Source of the DNA: Tieghemiomyces parasiticus | Lineage: Eukaryota; Kickxellomycota; Dimargaritomycetes; Dimargaritales; Dimargaritaceae | NCBI GenBank assembly: GCA_027575765.1 | Contig: JANBPT010000137.1 | Span: 1 to 64,000 of the forward strand | Length of the DNA: 64,000 nt | Direction: 5' to 3' | Shown here: piece after piece, positions 63,747-64,000 of the stretch | How the letters are laid out: each line of letters begins with the position of its first letter | How positions within the stretch are numbered: the stretch's first letter is position 1 | Notes under the pieces: generated by a model | Databases searched by the model: none | Told to the model about the DNA's origin: nothing | Seen by the model: only the letters and a program-made list of their open reading frames with translations | Made by a program: the position numbers and the translations under genes

Positions 63747-64000
63747 CTGCGGGAGCAACCGATAGTGTCCCCCTTTTGAGTCCCAGCTTAATTAATGTAA
63801 AAGTCAAATATTGCCGAAATCTGCGAAACAAAACGGTCAAAATCTGTCGCCAATACTTGCTGACGTGAGAAAAGGCACCCTCCGCTCGACGTGCTCTATC
63901 ATGTACTCCATCCTTACTGACTTTTGTGTCCCACCGACCTTTACAAGGCTATGATGCGAATATCTGCTGCCACCCCGCATAGCCGCATTACACACCATCC

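Overview
The window is nuclear DNA of a filamentous fungus. It carries a chitin synthase fused to a myosin-like motor, a 1,3-beta-glucan synthase, an arginine-pathway carbamoyl phosphate synthase small subunit and a fungal-type M28/transferrin-receptor-like membrane peptidase. Coding regions are GC-rich at third positions, introns are GT..AG and about 120-310 bp, and the standard code is used. The protein divergence (glucan-synthase hot spots, very long chitin-synthase linker, orphan secreted proteins) suggests an early-diverging lineage rather than Dikarya, possibly Zoopagomycota/Kickxellomycotina. That placement is inference only.

Layout: left edge, a minus-strand cold-shock-domain gene running off the window (1-322, two short exons); 0.3-5.6 kb, no firm gene; 5.6-7.0 kb, a two-exon secreted orphan (-); 10.2-11.5 kb, CPA1 (+); 12.4-14.6 kb, an EMP70/TM9 nonaspanin (+, one intron); 17.0-18.2 kb, a second secreted orphan (+); 18.7-20.3 kb, the zinc chaperone GTPase ZNG1 (-, at least one intron); 24.2-30.2 kb, the motor-domain chitin synthase (+, intronless, 2017 aa); 33.4-35.8 kb, the M28 peptidase (-); 37.3-39.9 kb, a seven-exon TRAIP-like RING-H2 ubiquitin ligase (-), assembled here by joining splice sites in phase; 43.8-46.2 kb, an ABCG half-transporter (+, one intron); 48.3-49.6 kb, ribosomal protein L5 (+), whose first coding exon is only the start codon; 50.4-56.2 kb, FKS-type glucan synthase (-, intronless). 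From 56.2 to 64 kb only fragments with splice-like borders are visible.

The genes do not form one pathway. Two themes recur: cell-wall polymer synthesis (chitin and glucan synthases about 20 kb apart) and housekeeping (arginine synthesis, ribosome, zinc delivery, ubiquitin ligase, endomembrane sorting). Intergenic DNA is rich in AT microsatellites and in runs of 8-12 C or G that avoid the genes. Several genes have a pyrimidine-rich leader on their coding strand, and a TATAAATA box about 225-250 bp before the ATG is visible for two. No tRNA, rRNA, CRISPR array or transposon was found. I did not find a clear new multi-gene system. The most useful new items are the genes hidden in short exons and the unusual motif variants listed in the findings.
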